From contig JAVGVS010000020.1 in assembly GCA_032718565.1 (NCBI GenBank), positions 155,001 to 219,000 of the forward strand: a DNA stretch of 64,000 bases, read 5' to 3'. This document shows, piece by piece, positions 44,797 through 57,390 of this stretch. A model generated the notes under the pieces. The model did no database searches. It saw only the letters and a program-made list of their open reading frames with translations, and was not told where the DNA came from. Positions within the stretch are counted from its first letter, which is position 1; each line of letters starts with the position of its first letter. A program made the translations under genes and the position numbers. The stretch is from Distichodus sexfasciatus (Eukaryota; Chordata; Actinopteri; Characiformes; Distichodontidae).

Positions 44797-45548
44797 CACT
44801 ATTAATATTTTTATCTACAGCCAAGCTACAGCTTTGCTACACCACAAGCTAAAGGGAAAAGTAGCTAGTTACATATGTTCCATCAATTCATATATATTTT
44901 TTCTGTTTAAAAATTGATACACTTGAGTAAAGCTTGTCCCTGCAGTTACAGGACGTGTCCCTCGAAGGGCAGCATGGAGCAGGATTTCGAGTCCATTGCG
45001 GGAAGATAAGTCGGAATAAACAGAAACAGCAGCAACAAACTGAATGCAATTTCACCAATATATCCAAGTGTGAGCCAAACAAACCGCTCAGAGAAACAAA
45101 TTAGCTAGACTCTCGTTTCCGCGCGCATGCTAACGAGGTTAGCAAAGAGCTGCAATCCCGCCGTATAAACAAGGTGGATTTAGCTATACCTCATACATAT
45201 GCACCTGAGTGGTGGCGCTGATCCGAGACGAGTCCGTACGGCCTGCTTCTTCCTCAACACACACCTCAGTACACGCCTCAACACACACACGCACACACAC
45301 AAGTACACTTGATTGTATGCACGTCTCTCTCCCCGTTTGTCCATCACTTCATTTAGCGGCTCAGATTGCCTGGAGTAGCAGCCATCATGTCCAATTTCAT
45401 GGTAGATAGAGGAGAGAAGAGGGAAGGAAAACAAGATGCTGCATCGGCCAAATCGAACAGAGAGAGAGGGAGGGAGAGAGCATAGATTAAGGGACAAATG
45501 AAGAGAGGGAGGGAGAGAAAGGGATAGAATTGGAAAGGCAAAGGAGGA
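44797..45548. other. Non-repetitive intron
   Basis: A short CA run near 45282-45302 and a GA-rich stretch at 45455-45500. No gene was recognised. Confidence 0.45.

Positions 45549-45549
<1 letters not shown>

Positions 45550-45609
<60 letters not shown>
45550..45609. repeat. (GATA)n microsatellite, 15 units
   Basis: Pure GATA array. A second one lies 0.5 kb away at 46105-46208. Confidence 0.97.
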
Positions 45610-45997
45610 ATCAGTAAAGGTGGATGGCCCTCCTCACCCCCGCTGATGTACCTTATGGGTAATTGTCCGTTAAAGAGGTCACTGCTGTCCAGCCGGAAGA
45701 CAGACTACAGCGCTTAGAGAGGCTCGGAGCACAGCAGTGACGAGAAGAACACACTAGACGCAGGGTAAAGAAGAGAACAGCACATCTCCAGACCGAGCAG
45801 AAATCATCATCTGAGACTGTTCTTAAAGCTCACATCAAAACAACAATGATGAACTCGCCATCAAATCCCACCTAACTGAGCTGGACAACGCTCTTTTACA
45901 AATCATTGTGACCCCTCATCAAATGCCAGCCTGCCACACTATGTTTCAATGTATACTGCATGTTTATAAAGCAAGTGTTTTTTTGGGGGGGGAGGGG

Positions 45998-46136
45998 GGG
46001 GGAGAGAGAGAGAGAGAGAGAGAGAGAGCATGGGGTGAAGAATCTGGGACAGACCGACAGACGGACGGACGGACAGATAGATACAAGGAAAGACAAACAA
46101 ACAGACAGACATAGATAGATAGATAGATAAAATAAC

Positions 46137-46208
<72 letters not shown>
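45998..46208. repeat. (GA)n, (GACA/GGAC)n and (GATA)n compound array
   Basis: G run and GA at 45984-46028, GACA/GACG steps at 46050-46110, and GATA at 46137-46208. The 127-aa frame on the minus strand here is an artefact. Confidence 0.92.
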
Positions 46209-46209
46209 G

Positions 46210-47489
46210 GACAGATGGGAGGATGGGAGGATGGAGGTAAAGATAGCTAATTAGTTTGTTGTGTTCATGTCTTGTATCCACATGGAACTTTTTAATGAAA
46301 AGGAGCTGATTTGGTTGATGCAAACAAAAGTGGCACATTTTAAACACAGATCAGTAACGAATCTGAGGTGACACTGCAATCTTCATAATTATTTGAGACC
46401 CCCTAAAAAACTGAATTCACAGTGTATTTATTGAAATGAGTTCATGAATAAAACAAAAATCCGCACACTGCCCCCCGGTGACTAGGAGAATATCTCCACC
46501 ATCAATCCAAAGCAGGTATAATGTCAGATTTCAGACTGAGATGTCAGATTTCTCCACCGCTGATGCGAGACCATGGACCCTCTGCGCTCAGGCGCGTTCT
46601 CCGTTCTGATTTAGCCTCTCAGCTCGGCTGCTAATGCAAGTTTTAGCGCCAAACTCTGACCCGAGCTCCAAAGCGGCAAGTGAAAACATCTGCCTAAATG
46701 TGATTAGTGTTACACTCACTAAAGCTTGGCCTGTTCACCGTGTTTGATGGATCTCTCGTGTGGAGAAGGACGGATGGAGAGAAAACACCATCTGCTTTCA
46801 CTCATCTTTACATCCACCACTCCATCACACATCCCACTTTCTCCAGATGAAAAGGACACACTCATTCATTTTTTATTGCTGCTGTGAGTCCACGTCTTAT
46901 CCTCTGGCATATTTTAGCAAAGCGAAAGCCTTTTGATGTAGGTGGTGTGTGTGTGTATGTATGTATGTGTGTGTGTTGTGCTACAAATATATATTATATA
47001 ATAAAAAAATATATAAAATATGCACCCAAAAAAACAGGTGAGTCTGCAGTAAAGCCAACCAAGAACTGATGTACATTCAAAACAGGTACATCTCTCTCTC
47101 TCCCTCCCTCACTCCCTCCATCCTCCAGGCCCACATGCATTACAATTGACAATATACCCAAATTACAATTAATCACAGATGCCACAACAGCTTCGGTTGT
47201 AACTTCATTGTTCGCTGGAGCAGAAATGAAATGGCTTCGATTTTTCTGCGATGCGAAATACGGCCAGACCTGGGGGTGTGTCTGAGACAAGCACACCTTT
47301 CACTGCCATAGAGCATGCACAGCAAGAGAGTCATTATGGAGCCGTCTCTATTTATTTATTTATTTATGTTCCTCCATTTTTAGTGATGGTCGAGCCATTC
47401 CATGGCGATTCTGAGAGGATTATTTTTCATCCAGATTCCAAACTTTTCCAGGTAGGAGCTGGACGATAGGATTGTTTTACAATTGGATA
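46210..47489. other. Non-repetitive intron with small arrays
   Basis: 46535-46760 is unique and GC-balanced. A GT run lies at 46943-46977. No gene was recognised. Confidence 0.45.
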
Positions 47490-47694
47490 TAAGTGAGTGA
47501 TTATTTGTCATTGTGAACGCAGCACAGTGCACCACAATGAAATGCATGAATGTGCATTTGATCCATTCATGAAGCCGCACTGGACAGCTTGGGTACAATA
47601 TCTTCCTCATGAGTACCTCAGTGGTACCTTTACCGTTCTGGGACTTGAACCTGCGATCTTCTGACCTCTCTAATCATTATGCTACCAACCGTTT
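47490..47694 (-). mobile_element. SINE-1 copy, internally deleted
   Basis: AAGTGAGTGATTATTTGTCA, CAGTGCACCACAATGAAATG, GAGTACCTCAGTGGTACC, GGGACTTGAACC and ATTATGCTACCAACC. Part of the body is missing. Confidence 0.85.
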
Positions 47695-47781
47695 GAACTA
47701 ATACTCACATATCTTCGAGACGTAGAGATTGGATGCATGAGATAAAGCATGCAAGAAAACAGCTGGCAGTGTACCACCGAT
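47695..47781. repeat. Interspersed repeat fragment shared with 19660-19751
   Basis: CTTCGAGACGTAGAGATTGG and GCAAGAAAACAGCTGG are as in the other copy. It directly abuts the SINE-1 head. Confidence 0.7.
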
Positions 47782-47784
47782 TTA

Positions 47785-48694
47785 TATGCCCCGCCCCTCC
47801 TTTTGATTTTGATTGGCTGACAAGACAGAAGTGACATTGACGAGCCTAGTGCTGTTCTAATAGTTGGACGTATTTCAGCTTGAAGCACTTTGTGCGCTGC
47901 GGTAAAAAACCCCCGTCTCCACCGGCATCTTTTTTTCCCGCTGAAGGCGGTTAGCGATCTGAATGCTGAAGCTCATAGGATCCGTATTAAAAATAGCCGC
48001 CGCCAGTGAAAAAAAGACCTGTTTGATGGACACAGGCCCTTATCGCCTGATTCTTGAGCATGCTTATGTCCTTCATTGTTGACATTGTATCCACGTTTCT
48101 CTGCATCTATTTTTTTTTAACCTCTGCCTGTTGTTTTGATCATGCTCTTTGTCTCTCCCCCATTAATAATATCACAACCACTCCTCCATCAGATGCTTGA
48201 CCTACACATTCGGACACTGTACGCATGAAATAAGTTGTTATGGTCTGGTGGTTTTTCACAGTCTGTCCTCAATACGCCAGCAACAGCAGTTAGATTTTTT
48301 TCAGTGTGTGTTTTTTGCCTCTTACTACACAGGATAAGTGGCTCCTTGCCCTTGAATTAGCAGGCCTCGGTTTTTGGCTCATGTAGGGGGTAAAAAAAGA
48401 GGGGGAAGTAGGTGCACTAAACGAGTGAAGGCCTGGATTCTTCAGCGATAGCCTCAAGGGGCTTTTCCACACGTGTGCCAAGACCTAAAAGTGGATAAAC
48501 AGTTGTTTTGAGAATCCAGTCCCAGTGTAATTTTGCTTGGCCAGGCAGAGAGATCAGGCTGGACCGTTAAGACGTAATGCAATTTAATGCAATAAAATTA
48601 TTAGGAATTATTCTTTTCACTAGTCCTTAGATTGCAATGGATCTCAGTGGCTCAAAATTTCTTCTAGATGACAAAAATCCTCATGCATTACACA
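47785..48694. other. Non-repetitive intron
   Basis: 47880-48080 is unique with GC-rich motifs. No gene was recognised. Confidence 0.45.
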
Positions 48695-48806
48695 ATTCCA
48701 CTGCTCCTTCACAGATGGATGAAATGCAGCGGTCACATTTTGTTGTGGTGCATCGTGTGCTGTGCTGTGGTGTGTTCACAATGACAAATAATCACTCCCT
48801 TTCACT
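48695..48806 (+). mobile_element. SINE-1 copy, tail only
   Basis: CCACTGCTCCTTCACAGATG, CGGTCACATTTTGTTGTGG and ACAATGACAAATAATCACTC. Confidence 0.85.
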
Positions 48807-48894
48807 AAATGGCCAAAACCTCCAACAATCATGCTGCAGAAGTCACACTAAAGGACGGATCTAAGATTTCCACATACTGTCTTGCAGCGTTGGG

Positions 48895-49213
48895 AGTAAC
48901 GGATTACAGGTTGTGGACAGGTGTGCTTTATACTCATAACAAGATGAGATCTGTAATTGATTTATTGCAATCTGTGTGTCACACCCAACCTGTGGGAGCC
49001 AGAATTCAGGTTGGGTTGTAGGGGATCAAATACTTATTTCTCTCAATAAAATGGAAATCAATGTATAACTTTTATGTAGTGTGTTTTTTCTGGATTTTTG
49101 GTTGATATTCTGTCCCTCTTCATTCAAATAAAACTAGCATAAAAAATAGAGACTGTTCAATTCTTTGTAAGTGAGAAAACTTATAAAATCAAATAATTAT
49201 TTCCCACACTGTA
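48895..49213 (+). mobile_element. Tc1/mariner-like element, 3' end
   Basis: GGACAGGTGTGCTTTATAC, TGGGAGCCAGAATTC, GGGGATCAAATACTTATTTC, AATCAATGTATAACTTTTAT and the end AAATAATTATTTCCCACACT. This layout matches the 3' part of fish Tc1-like elements, from memory. No transposase; 5' end absent. Confidence 0.7.
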
Positions 49214-51726
49214 GATTCTGCTTTCGTTTGTTGGTTGTTGTTCTCTAGCTCTTTTTATCCTATTTTTGACCTCACATTGGATTTTTGCACCCTGTTTGAA
49301 TGATTATCTGGATTTCAACTTGCTTCTCTTCTTTTTTTGGACTTGTATTTTTATTTCTTTCTGGAATTGTTTACCTTTCGATTTGTGATTTCTGATGTTG
49401 AGCTGTGTTTGCCCTTCAATTTGGATTATTATCATATGTCTGAGTCCTTCTCTTTTCTTTACTACAGCTTCTACACTTCCCATTTTCTCATTTAATGCTA
49501 AAATATCCTCACTGTTTCCAACACAGACATGCTGATAACAGTTAACATTTAATAAAAAAGCCAAGAGGGTTTCCATGCCACTTTTAGAAAGTATCTCTGA
49601 CACAGCTCCTCATTACTAAGCTGTAATACAAATTTGCACTAGATTTGTTGGAGTTTAAAATGATTTGAACGAACAATGGCAAAATGTGTCGCCTAAACGA
49701 GCCTGATTGCGCCTGTGCCCGTTTGAAAAATGATCGAGGACGCTGGCAGCTGTACTCACTCAATAATTGATTACAGATTTTATTTTCACACAGTTGGCAA
49801 GAAGCTCATCGTGGCAGCAAATGGGATGGATTTAAAATAAAACCCTCCACGGTTTAACTCTGGTGCCAGAAACGTTGAAAACCTTTAAGCCTCATCGACT
49901 GTACATTCAGCCTCTTCAGAAAAGGTAAAGGTCTCGAACTGCACGGCTCATATTAAGCAATTTACACACTTGGTTATGTTCTGAATGGCGGGGCGAAAGG
50001 CTGGCTCTTGGTTTTGTAACGCGAGAGGAAAGAATCACCTTCAAAAGCTCCGTGCTGGTTGAGCGACTTCGGGTTCGAGCGTTTTTCAGCCCCCCTGCAA
50101 TCAGACCCTGTCAGAACGCTGGCATGTTTGAGGAAAAGACGTACTCTCAAATATAGACAATGGCTAACGCAAACATGTTGCAGCGGCTCCAGCGTAGCGT
50201 GAAGGTAGGTTTGGACCCGTGCCGCGGGAATTGCGCTCGCTGGCCAACCAGCCATTAAACTACAGAGCAGAAAATTTGTCGCTCTGTGAATCACTTTTGG
50301 TGACAGGCGGTAAATGCGGCGATCCTCTCGGTTAGCCCTGGATCCAACGAGAAATGGGATGGAGAAACACTTCAGCAGGCGGATTTAAGCTGAGGTGCAT
50401 AGTGGGATCTCGTTCCAACTCGTCATTACAGCTATAAATCATATGTTTCGTCATAATACAAGAATTGATTAAATTGATAATGATTTGATGTTGGCCCATG
50501 TACGATGCAGTTTGCTAATGTCTAATCAATGTTTTCATTTTGGATGGCTGATCTTTGAGTCAATGAATCAGTGTAGTTTGATGGATTATTCCAATCTTAC
50601 TCATCATACAACGCCACTTTGAAATTAAGTTGGGTAAAGACCTTTGTCACACTTCCTGATTCCAAACGTTCTATGGTAACTATGTTAGAAACACTATGTG
50701 CACTATTTTAGCTGCTAAAGAAAACTTATCAGCTTATCACTACTATTGTTTTTTTGTTTGCTTGTTTGTTTTTGTAATTTATACAGCTTTTATTTGTAGT
50801 CTTTGCAGCAACATACCACATGGTTTATAGACATCCTCTGCACAGGAGTGTGTTGTGTTGCCAATAATGTCCAATCCCGATAAAACGGATTCAATTCTAT
50901 TCTATAATGTATTAAAAGCACTCAGCCATTATTATCATCATTACGACAGCTTCTAAAAGCCAGCTAAGCCATCGTTGGTCGCGGTCCAGGGCTAAGTGAT
51001 GGAGACAGAAGGCCAAAGAGCTCCTCGTTAGCTTCGGTTTCTATGTATTGAAAACATTTGTTGGGAATGACTCAGCGCATTAGCATTAGCTGCTACATTT
51101 GTTTCTGCGTAATGGCTATTTAAAATAATGGCATAACGCAAGAGCATCATTAGCGTTGCTCTGAAGAGAGATCGCTGGAGTGGTCGCTGTTCGGCTAACT
51201 GACCTGCGACAATGTTTTGATGGCCTGAGTGGCGGTTAGCGATGACTAAACAGGGCCGGCTTAACTTGACGCTAACAAGAACTGTTATTGAAGAAAATAA
51301 ATGGCCAAAAGCTTGGGTTTTTTCCAGGTTTCCATTTTAACATCTGGCCTTTTTGAATCAGGACCTTTACTGCGGCGCGCTGTCATGTCCAGATTTCTGT
51401 CCCGAGGCCCAGCGATACGTGAGCGGTGTTAGCGGACAGCTTTCTTCTCCACTTTGTCTGACTGATTAGCAGGTCGGGCCGTGGCGGCCAGGTCAGAGCG
51501 ACAGCTTTCACCTCAAATCCACTCACGTGAAAACACAAACACTACAAACCTCACAAATGGTTGCTGCACCTGACTTTTCCTGCTGTCATCCATTAAAAAG
51601 AATTGAAAAGATAGAATGTCAGAATGTTCTGCGTTTTCTTAAGAGGTTCCTAAATCTTTTGTGTTGGTTTAGTTTAGTATGAATTACACAGGTTTTTGGA
51701 CTAACTGTATTCGATCGTTGCAGATG
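49214..51726. other. Long non-repetitive intron
   Basis: No gene or clear repeat was recognised in 2.5 kb. 50000-50350 and 51020-51530 are unique and relatively GC-rich; see findings. Confidence 0.5.
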
Positions 51727-51777
51727 GTGGAATAACAGCTGGGCATTTGCCTTGTGATCAGAAGGTCGCCGGTTTGA
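51727..51777 (+). mobile_element. SINE-1 copy, head fragment
   Basis: TTGTGATCAGAAGGTCGCCG and GTTTGAAT (B box). Only about 50 bp remain. Confidence 0.6.
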
Positions 51778-51779
51778 AT

Positions 51780-52316
51780 AAATGTGACTAGATCTCTCTG
51801 TTTCTCATACAAACCCCATTAAGAACAATGTACCACTTGAACAAAGCTGAGCTGAAGATTATTTGGTTAACCTTTTTTTTTAGCACAGCGAAACAAAACA
51901 GCTATCAGATTCTTTTTGCTTTTACTTCTCACATTTTTGGAATTGAAAACAACCAAATTAAGGAACTTAAACTTTTAGACTTTGATTAAATTTTTTTTTA
52001 AACTTTACTAATACTAGCAAAATAATTTTAACACTTTACTATTGTTCATATCTGATACCTTTTTTAAAAAAAAACCCAAAAAACTGGTATTAAGCATTTT
52101 GATAAAGCCTTTAGTATTATGTCACATTACTGCTCCATGTAATATAATATAATTAAATAATAATAAAATCAGCATCTAAGCTATAAAATCAACTTGGAAA
52201 CAACATAAATGAAAAATTGACTTTTGCAAAATCACTGTTGAGTCACATATTCACACATAAAAGCATTAAAATTCTAACAAGACTGCACTGGTTACCTGTT
52301 TCTTTTAGAATTGGGT

Positions 52317-52360
<44 letters not shown>

Positions 52361-53272
52361 TAATAATAAACTTTTCTTGTGGCTTTTTACTTATTTATGT
52401 TATATTTATGTAATAATGTTTGCTTGTGATTTTATTTAATATTTGTTTTTGTTTCTTATTAATTTAACTATTTATTAACCTTCACATAAATAGTCTTACA
52501 CTTGTTGTTGTATGTAAATGGTGCAATTTGATTTAATTCAATGACATTAAGATCCAAATAATAATTTAATACTAAAGAAGGAGTACATTTAAATTTTCTG
52601 TAAGTGAAGTTACTGTGCACACAAATACTACACGGTGATATCATATTCTCAGGGGCATCAAGCCTCTAATCTTTCCCAACGTTTGCATAGCGCTCTTCAG
52701 AGCAAGCATCTCTCTGTCTGAACACTCTCTACGAGTTAACAGGTGCTTAACACTCAGGGTAAAAACTGACTACAACAAGCACTTTCCGGAACATTCAGCG
52801 TTATCGGCCAACTGCTATGCAACACTTCACTACTGACCCACATCCCTTACAGGCCTTCTGACTACACTTAACGCAGAACGCCGCGAGAAAAGAATGACAG
52901 CACAAGAGAAAGACAGAGAGAGAGAGAGAGAGAGAGAAATGGAGAGCATTAGTGTTGCACAGGTGGTTCAGCGCTGCGTTATCAGTGTTTGTGAAGCTTT
53001 GCAATTGGTTTAATAGTTGGAGGAGGAATTGGTTAGGTTTAGATCTATCGCTAAAGCCAAACAAGAACATAAAACTAAAGAATCACACCAATCAAACAGA
53101 CGCAGCGAGAAAAACAAGGGCCCTTTTTCTCATTTGATGGGGTTTGGTGCTGGTTCTGGGGAAAGTAAAAAAACAAAAAAAACAAACAGCAAGTGCAACA
53201 TTTGCTAAAAATGTTTTTCAACAAAGCTGAGATGGGAACATTACGGTGAATACGCTAACAAAGGATAAATGT
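51780..53272. other. AT-rich intron with (AAT)n and (GA)n runs
   Basis: AAT array at 52318-52370 and GA run at 52908-52938. No gene was recognised. Confidence 0.5.

Positions 53273-53273
<1 letters not shown>

Positions 53274-53322
<49 letters not shown>
53274..53322. repeat. (ATT)n microsatellite
   Basis: About 16 units. It lies beside the 3' end of an antisense LINE fragment. Confidence 0.95.
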
Positions 53323-53325
<3 letters not shown>

Positions 53326-53354
53326 CCTAGTCGAGTAGTAGTAGGGGTCCGTTA

Positions 53355-53640
53355 ATGTACCTTCTTCTTCTGCTTTTTGGCTTTTCCTTCAGGGTCAACA
53401 ATAGCCAATCATCCGCCTCCATTTTAGTCCTATCCTCTGCATCCTCTGCGCTCCTCACACCAAACGAATTCCCTCATGCCCCTTTCACCACATCCATAAA
53501 TCTCCTTTTTGGTCTTCTCTCAGCCTCTCAAGCCTGGTGGCTCCAACTCAGCATCCTTCACTGTACTGTATTGTCTCTTCTGACATGTCCACAACCATCT
53601 CAGTCTGCCTCTGACTTTTATTCCAAAGGTCCAAGCACAA
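53355..53640 (-). mobile_element. LINE fragment, polymerase C-terminal end (antisense)
   Basis: The plus strand reads TTCTTCTTCTGCTTTTTGGC, CCTTCAGGGTCAACAATAGC, CATCCGCCTCCATTTTAG, TCTGCATCCTCTGCGC, CACCACATCCATAAATCTCC and CATGTCCACAACCATCTCAG. I recognise this as the reverse complement of the polymerase end of a common fish LINE, from memory; the clade is not certain. It carries several stops and indels. Confidence 0.6.
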
Positions 53641-53651
53641 AATGTAATTGT

Positions 53652-53685
<34 letters not shown>

Positions 53686-53716
53686 TGGCTATTATTATTA
53701 TTATTATTATTATTAA
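53652..53716. repeat. Two short (ATT)n arrays
   Basis: ATT at 53652-53680 and 53691-53716 with a TATATATTGG spacer. Confidence 0.92.
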
Positions 53717-55794
53717 TCCATGTTATTTGAGATCTTTTTAAGTCTTAAGTCTAAAATTGTACTAAAATGTGTAAATATTTAACTTACTTAACTCAGTTTT
53801 AAGTTCATTTTTATGTTAATTTAAACATTATAAAAATGTTTTATCATCAAAATGTTTCATAGTCATATGGTGTGAAAATAAATTTGCCCCTATAGATCGA
53901 CATTTATTCACATTTAAAGTATTTTTTTCATGTCTCTCTCTGGACAATACGACCAAAAATTGGATCACTTGTTTTTGAATTAATTACCAGCTTGATTTCT
54001 TTTTAACATTTCCATACTTGTTATTTGACTTTAACTGTATTTAATTAATGTGAAAATAATTGACTTAAAAATAACAGTGAGATGTTAATTACTAAATTAG
54101 AGAATTACTAGATTAGGAAGAACAATTTTTGTCACCATTAAATAACTTAAATGGGGAAATTGTTTCATGTCTGGAGTCCAGTAGGAACAAAGCTAAATTA
54201 CCTGGTTATTATGACTGATTATTCAGGATTTATGTGTGTGTACTCGTGCTTTTAATGATGACTATTTGTTTACTAGCAGCACCGGAAAGCTTACGAAGAA
54301 CAGAATCCTTTTTTGAAAGCTTAGCTGAAGCCTCGAGTCACATCGAGGCACCATGTGTGTTGAGAAGAGATGGCCTCTGTCTGGGCTGGGAAAGTCGAAC
54401 GCCGCCTCCCGGGTCCGCAATGCCCTGAAGAAATCCACCCACTTTTTTTTTCTCCCAGAGAATTAAGGTCATCTTTACTTTCAGAAGGTTCATTGAACAC
54501 CCACTGAGATTTTTTAAGCCCTTATCATCTTCAGCCAGCTAGTGCTCTGGCTAAAAGTTAAAACTTTAAAAAGTGAGGTGCAGGGGGCGAGAGAAAAAAA
54601 AAATTTTTTTGAAGAGGCCGAAATTTGGTGCTGGTTCAATATAAAGTTCTCAGAAATATTGCTTTTTTTTTTTTTTTACATTTGGTCAATGGAAAACGTA
54701 TTATATTTAGATGTATTACATTTAAATATAATAAATTAATTTGTGAAAAGAAAAGTCAGTTTTACAATTATCATTACCGAATATTTTAATCAGTTTTCTG
54801 GCTCAGTACGATTTTTCAAGCTGTTCTTCTTCACTGTTATTTTTTTGATAATCATAGAGTCTGACAAAATGAATTTGTTTAATAACTAAATTTGCATGAG
54901 CACCAAAGAATTTAAATTTGAGATTGTTTTAGTCAATATTTCACCTGAAGTATCAACAAATCAGTGTAAGTGTTTTTATTTTGATTTGCCTCTTTCGCTT
55001 TTTTGGAGTTTCTGCTCACAATTTCATCATCTGTCTTTCTGATGCAATCAAATCTCTTGCTACAGTTACAGATTACATCTACATGCTGTCATTTTGGATT
55101 TAATTACCTTTACTGTCATTTGATACTCAGGACCAAACCATATGTAATATTCTCAGAGTTGTGGTCTCGAAATAAAATCCAGAGTCCTCTTTGTCCGAGA
55201 CCATGACAAGACGGAGGAGGCCGCAAACTTTTGAGCCACAACCTCCTGCAACTGTCTAGACGACAACACGCCGTCCAACATATGTAAATCGCATTCAAGA
55301 CTACATATTGAGACTTCAGGAAGGCCTGACTTTCTGAAGCAAAATATGACGAATGAGGAAATGGCTTAAAAACATTTACAGCAAAACAAGACAAATATAT
55401 AATGAAATATAACATGCTGCTAGTTTACCAATGTGTGTTATATGAATTACCCAAAATTAAATTTTAAATTCTAGATTAAAGTTTCTTTCTCTAGCACTCG
55501 TTGTTGCAGAACAAGGAGCTCTCTCTGTGTTCCTTCCTGACTGAGGCAGCAGTGTCTTCTGTTTGTAGATTCAACATTCATTATCCCTAACGATGACTTT
55601 CCTGACATTAATGTCTGATGAAATGCTTCCCTTTGGCATGTTCTCATGAAGTGGGCACACATTAAGGCACTGTGCAGGGTGACTTTATTCCCAATGAATT
55701 TTACGAGAGCTGATGTGGATTTCTGCACGTCGCAGTCTCTCAGACTTGCATAACTATCACAGGTCTCTCATTTCTGATGTGTGTCTGTCAGAGT
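53717..55794. other. Non-repetitive AT-rich intron
   Basis: No gene was recognised. 54270-54540 is GC-richer and unique. The segment at 55160-55211 is shared with 9889-9936. Confidence 0.45.
55160..55211. repeat. Interspersed repeat fragment shared with 9889-9936
   Basis: GTGGTCTCGAAATAAAATCC and CTCTTTGTCCGAGACC. Confidence 0.5.
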
Positions 55795-56045
55795 GAAAGT
55801 GAGTGAGTATTTGTCATCGTGAACACACCACAGTACAGCACACATTGCACCACAACCAAATGTGATCTCTGTATTTGACCCATCTATGAAGGAGCAGCGG
55901 GCAGCTAACAACGGCAATGCCTGGGACAGTACCTTCCTCATGAGTACCTCAGTGGTACCTTTACCGGTCCTGGGATTTGAACCAGCGACCTTCCAATCAC
56001 GGGGTGAACGACCTCACTGTTACGTTACCAACATGCAAACTGCCC
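55795..56045 (-). mobile_element. SINE-1 copy, full length
   Basis: AAAGTGAGTGAGTATTTGTC tail, body, GGTACCTTTACCGGTCCTGG, ATTTGAACCAGCGACC and head with CACTGTTACGTTACC. Confidence 0.9.
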
Positions 56046-56089
56046 TGACATGTTACTGACTTTTCCGATGCAAATTTGCAGTTGAGATT

Positions 56090-56200
56090 ATTTGTCATTG
56101 TGAACACACCACAATTTAGGTATCGTACCTCTGCATTTGACCCACTCAGAAGGAGCAGTAAGCAGCTGATGTCCAGTAGCAGCTAGGGGACACTTTTTAC
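56090..56200 (-). mobile_element. SINE-1 copy, tail half
   Basis: ATTATTTGTCATTGTGAACA, CTGCATTTGACCCACTC and AGGAGCAGTAAGCAGCTG. It follows the previous copy by 45 bp in the same orientation. Confidence 0.8.
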
Positions 56201-56754
56201 ACACTTCTTTTATAGTTACACGCCCCAATAAAGTGGTAAACTGTTAAAATAACTTCTGACTGGTAATATAAACACGTAAAAACAAATATAATTAAATTAT
56301 ATTCCATGAAATAAACCTTATTATTAATTGTGGTTTTACCTATTCACACCTTCACACAAGCCCAATTAAATCCTGACAGCATGTAAAAGTGTAGCACACT
56401 GTGCCATGCATGTTCCCATGAAATCATGGCTAGAATAAGTATGTAAGACTGACAGTAAACTTATTTGAAAGGTTGTATAACGCTTCTGTCATCATCGATA
56501 AACACTCTAGCCAAATAATGACCTTACAATACACAAGAACCAGACATGTCTTGCATCAGGAAAACAGCAGAGAACTATAAATGCTTAAGATACAGACAGC
56601 GTATGAATGGTTAAGATGATGGCGAGGGAAGCGAAACCCTCCCCCACATCACCACACGCCATCACTCCTCCCATAGACATATATACATAGTGCGCAGGAT
56701 GTCCTTCCATTCACTCCTATAACGGCTAGATGTAAATCAAGCTACGGTTTTATC
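56201..56754. other. Non-repetitive intron
   Basis: Nothing recognised. Confidence 0.45.
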
Positions 56755-56792
56755 CATCTTTCCATCTATCTATCTGTCTATCTGTCTATCTG

Positions 56793-56826
<34 letters not shown>

Positions 56827-56899
56827 ACACACATATATATATATATATATCACTCTGTCCATCTACTGTATCTCTTTCTTCCTTCTTCTCTTCTTCCTT

Positions 56900-56991
<92 letters not shown>

Positions 56992-57126
56992 ATAATCCAT
57001 CCATCCGCCTGCTGTTTATGTCACTCATATCTATCTACCATTCATTCATCTATCCGCCTGTCTGTCTGTCCCTCTTTGATCTATCCATCTACTGGGTATC
57101 TCTCTCTCTCTCTCTCGCTTTCTACA

Positions 57127-57194
<68 letters not shown>

Positions 57195-57260
57195 AACATG
57201 TATATATATACACACACACACACACACACATCCATCCATCCGTCTGTTTATGTCACTCTA

Positions 57261-57299
<39 letters not shown>

Positions 57300-57390
57300 T
57301 CATCCGTCTGTCTGTCTGTCCTCTTTTGATCTATCCATTCATCAGTATCTCTTTCTCTCTCTCTCTCTCGCCTACATATATATATCTACA
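56755..57390. repeat. Compound microsatellite block with internal duplication
   Basis: (CTAT/CTGT)n at 56755-56826, (TA)n at 56829-56850 and 56900-56972, (CA)n, then (TA)n at 57126-57188, (CA)n at 57211-57230 and (CTAT)n at 57258-57300. The run CCATCCATCCG, TTTATGTCACTC, GCCTGTCTGTCTGTC, TTTGATCTATCCAT occurs twice, at about 56996-57090 and 57231-57345. Confidence 0.95.

Noticed and set aside
45550..46208. GATA arrays as evidence of a sex chromosome
   Set aside because: GATA-type arrays are known to enrich on some sex chromosomes, but two short arrays in one intron are not evidence.
56828..57231. Open frames of alternating Y and I
   Set aside because: Direct translation of TA arrays.
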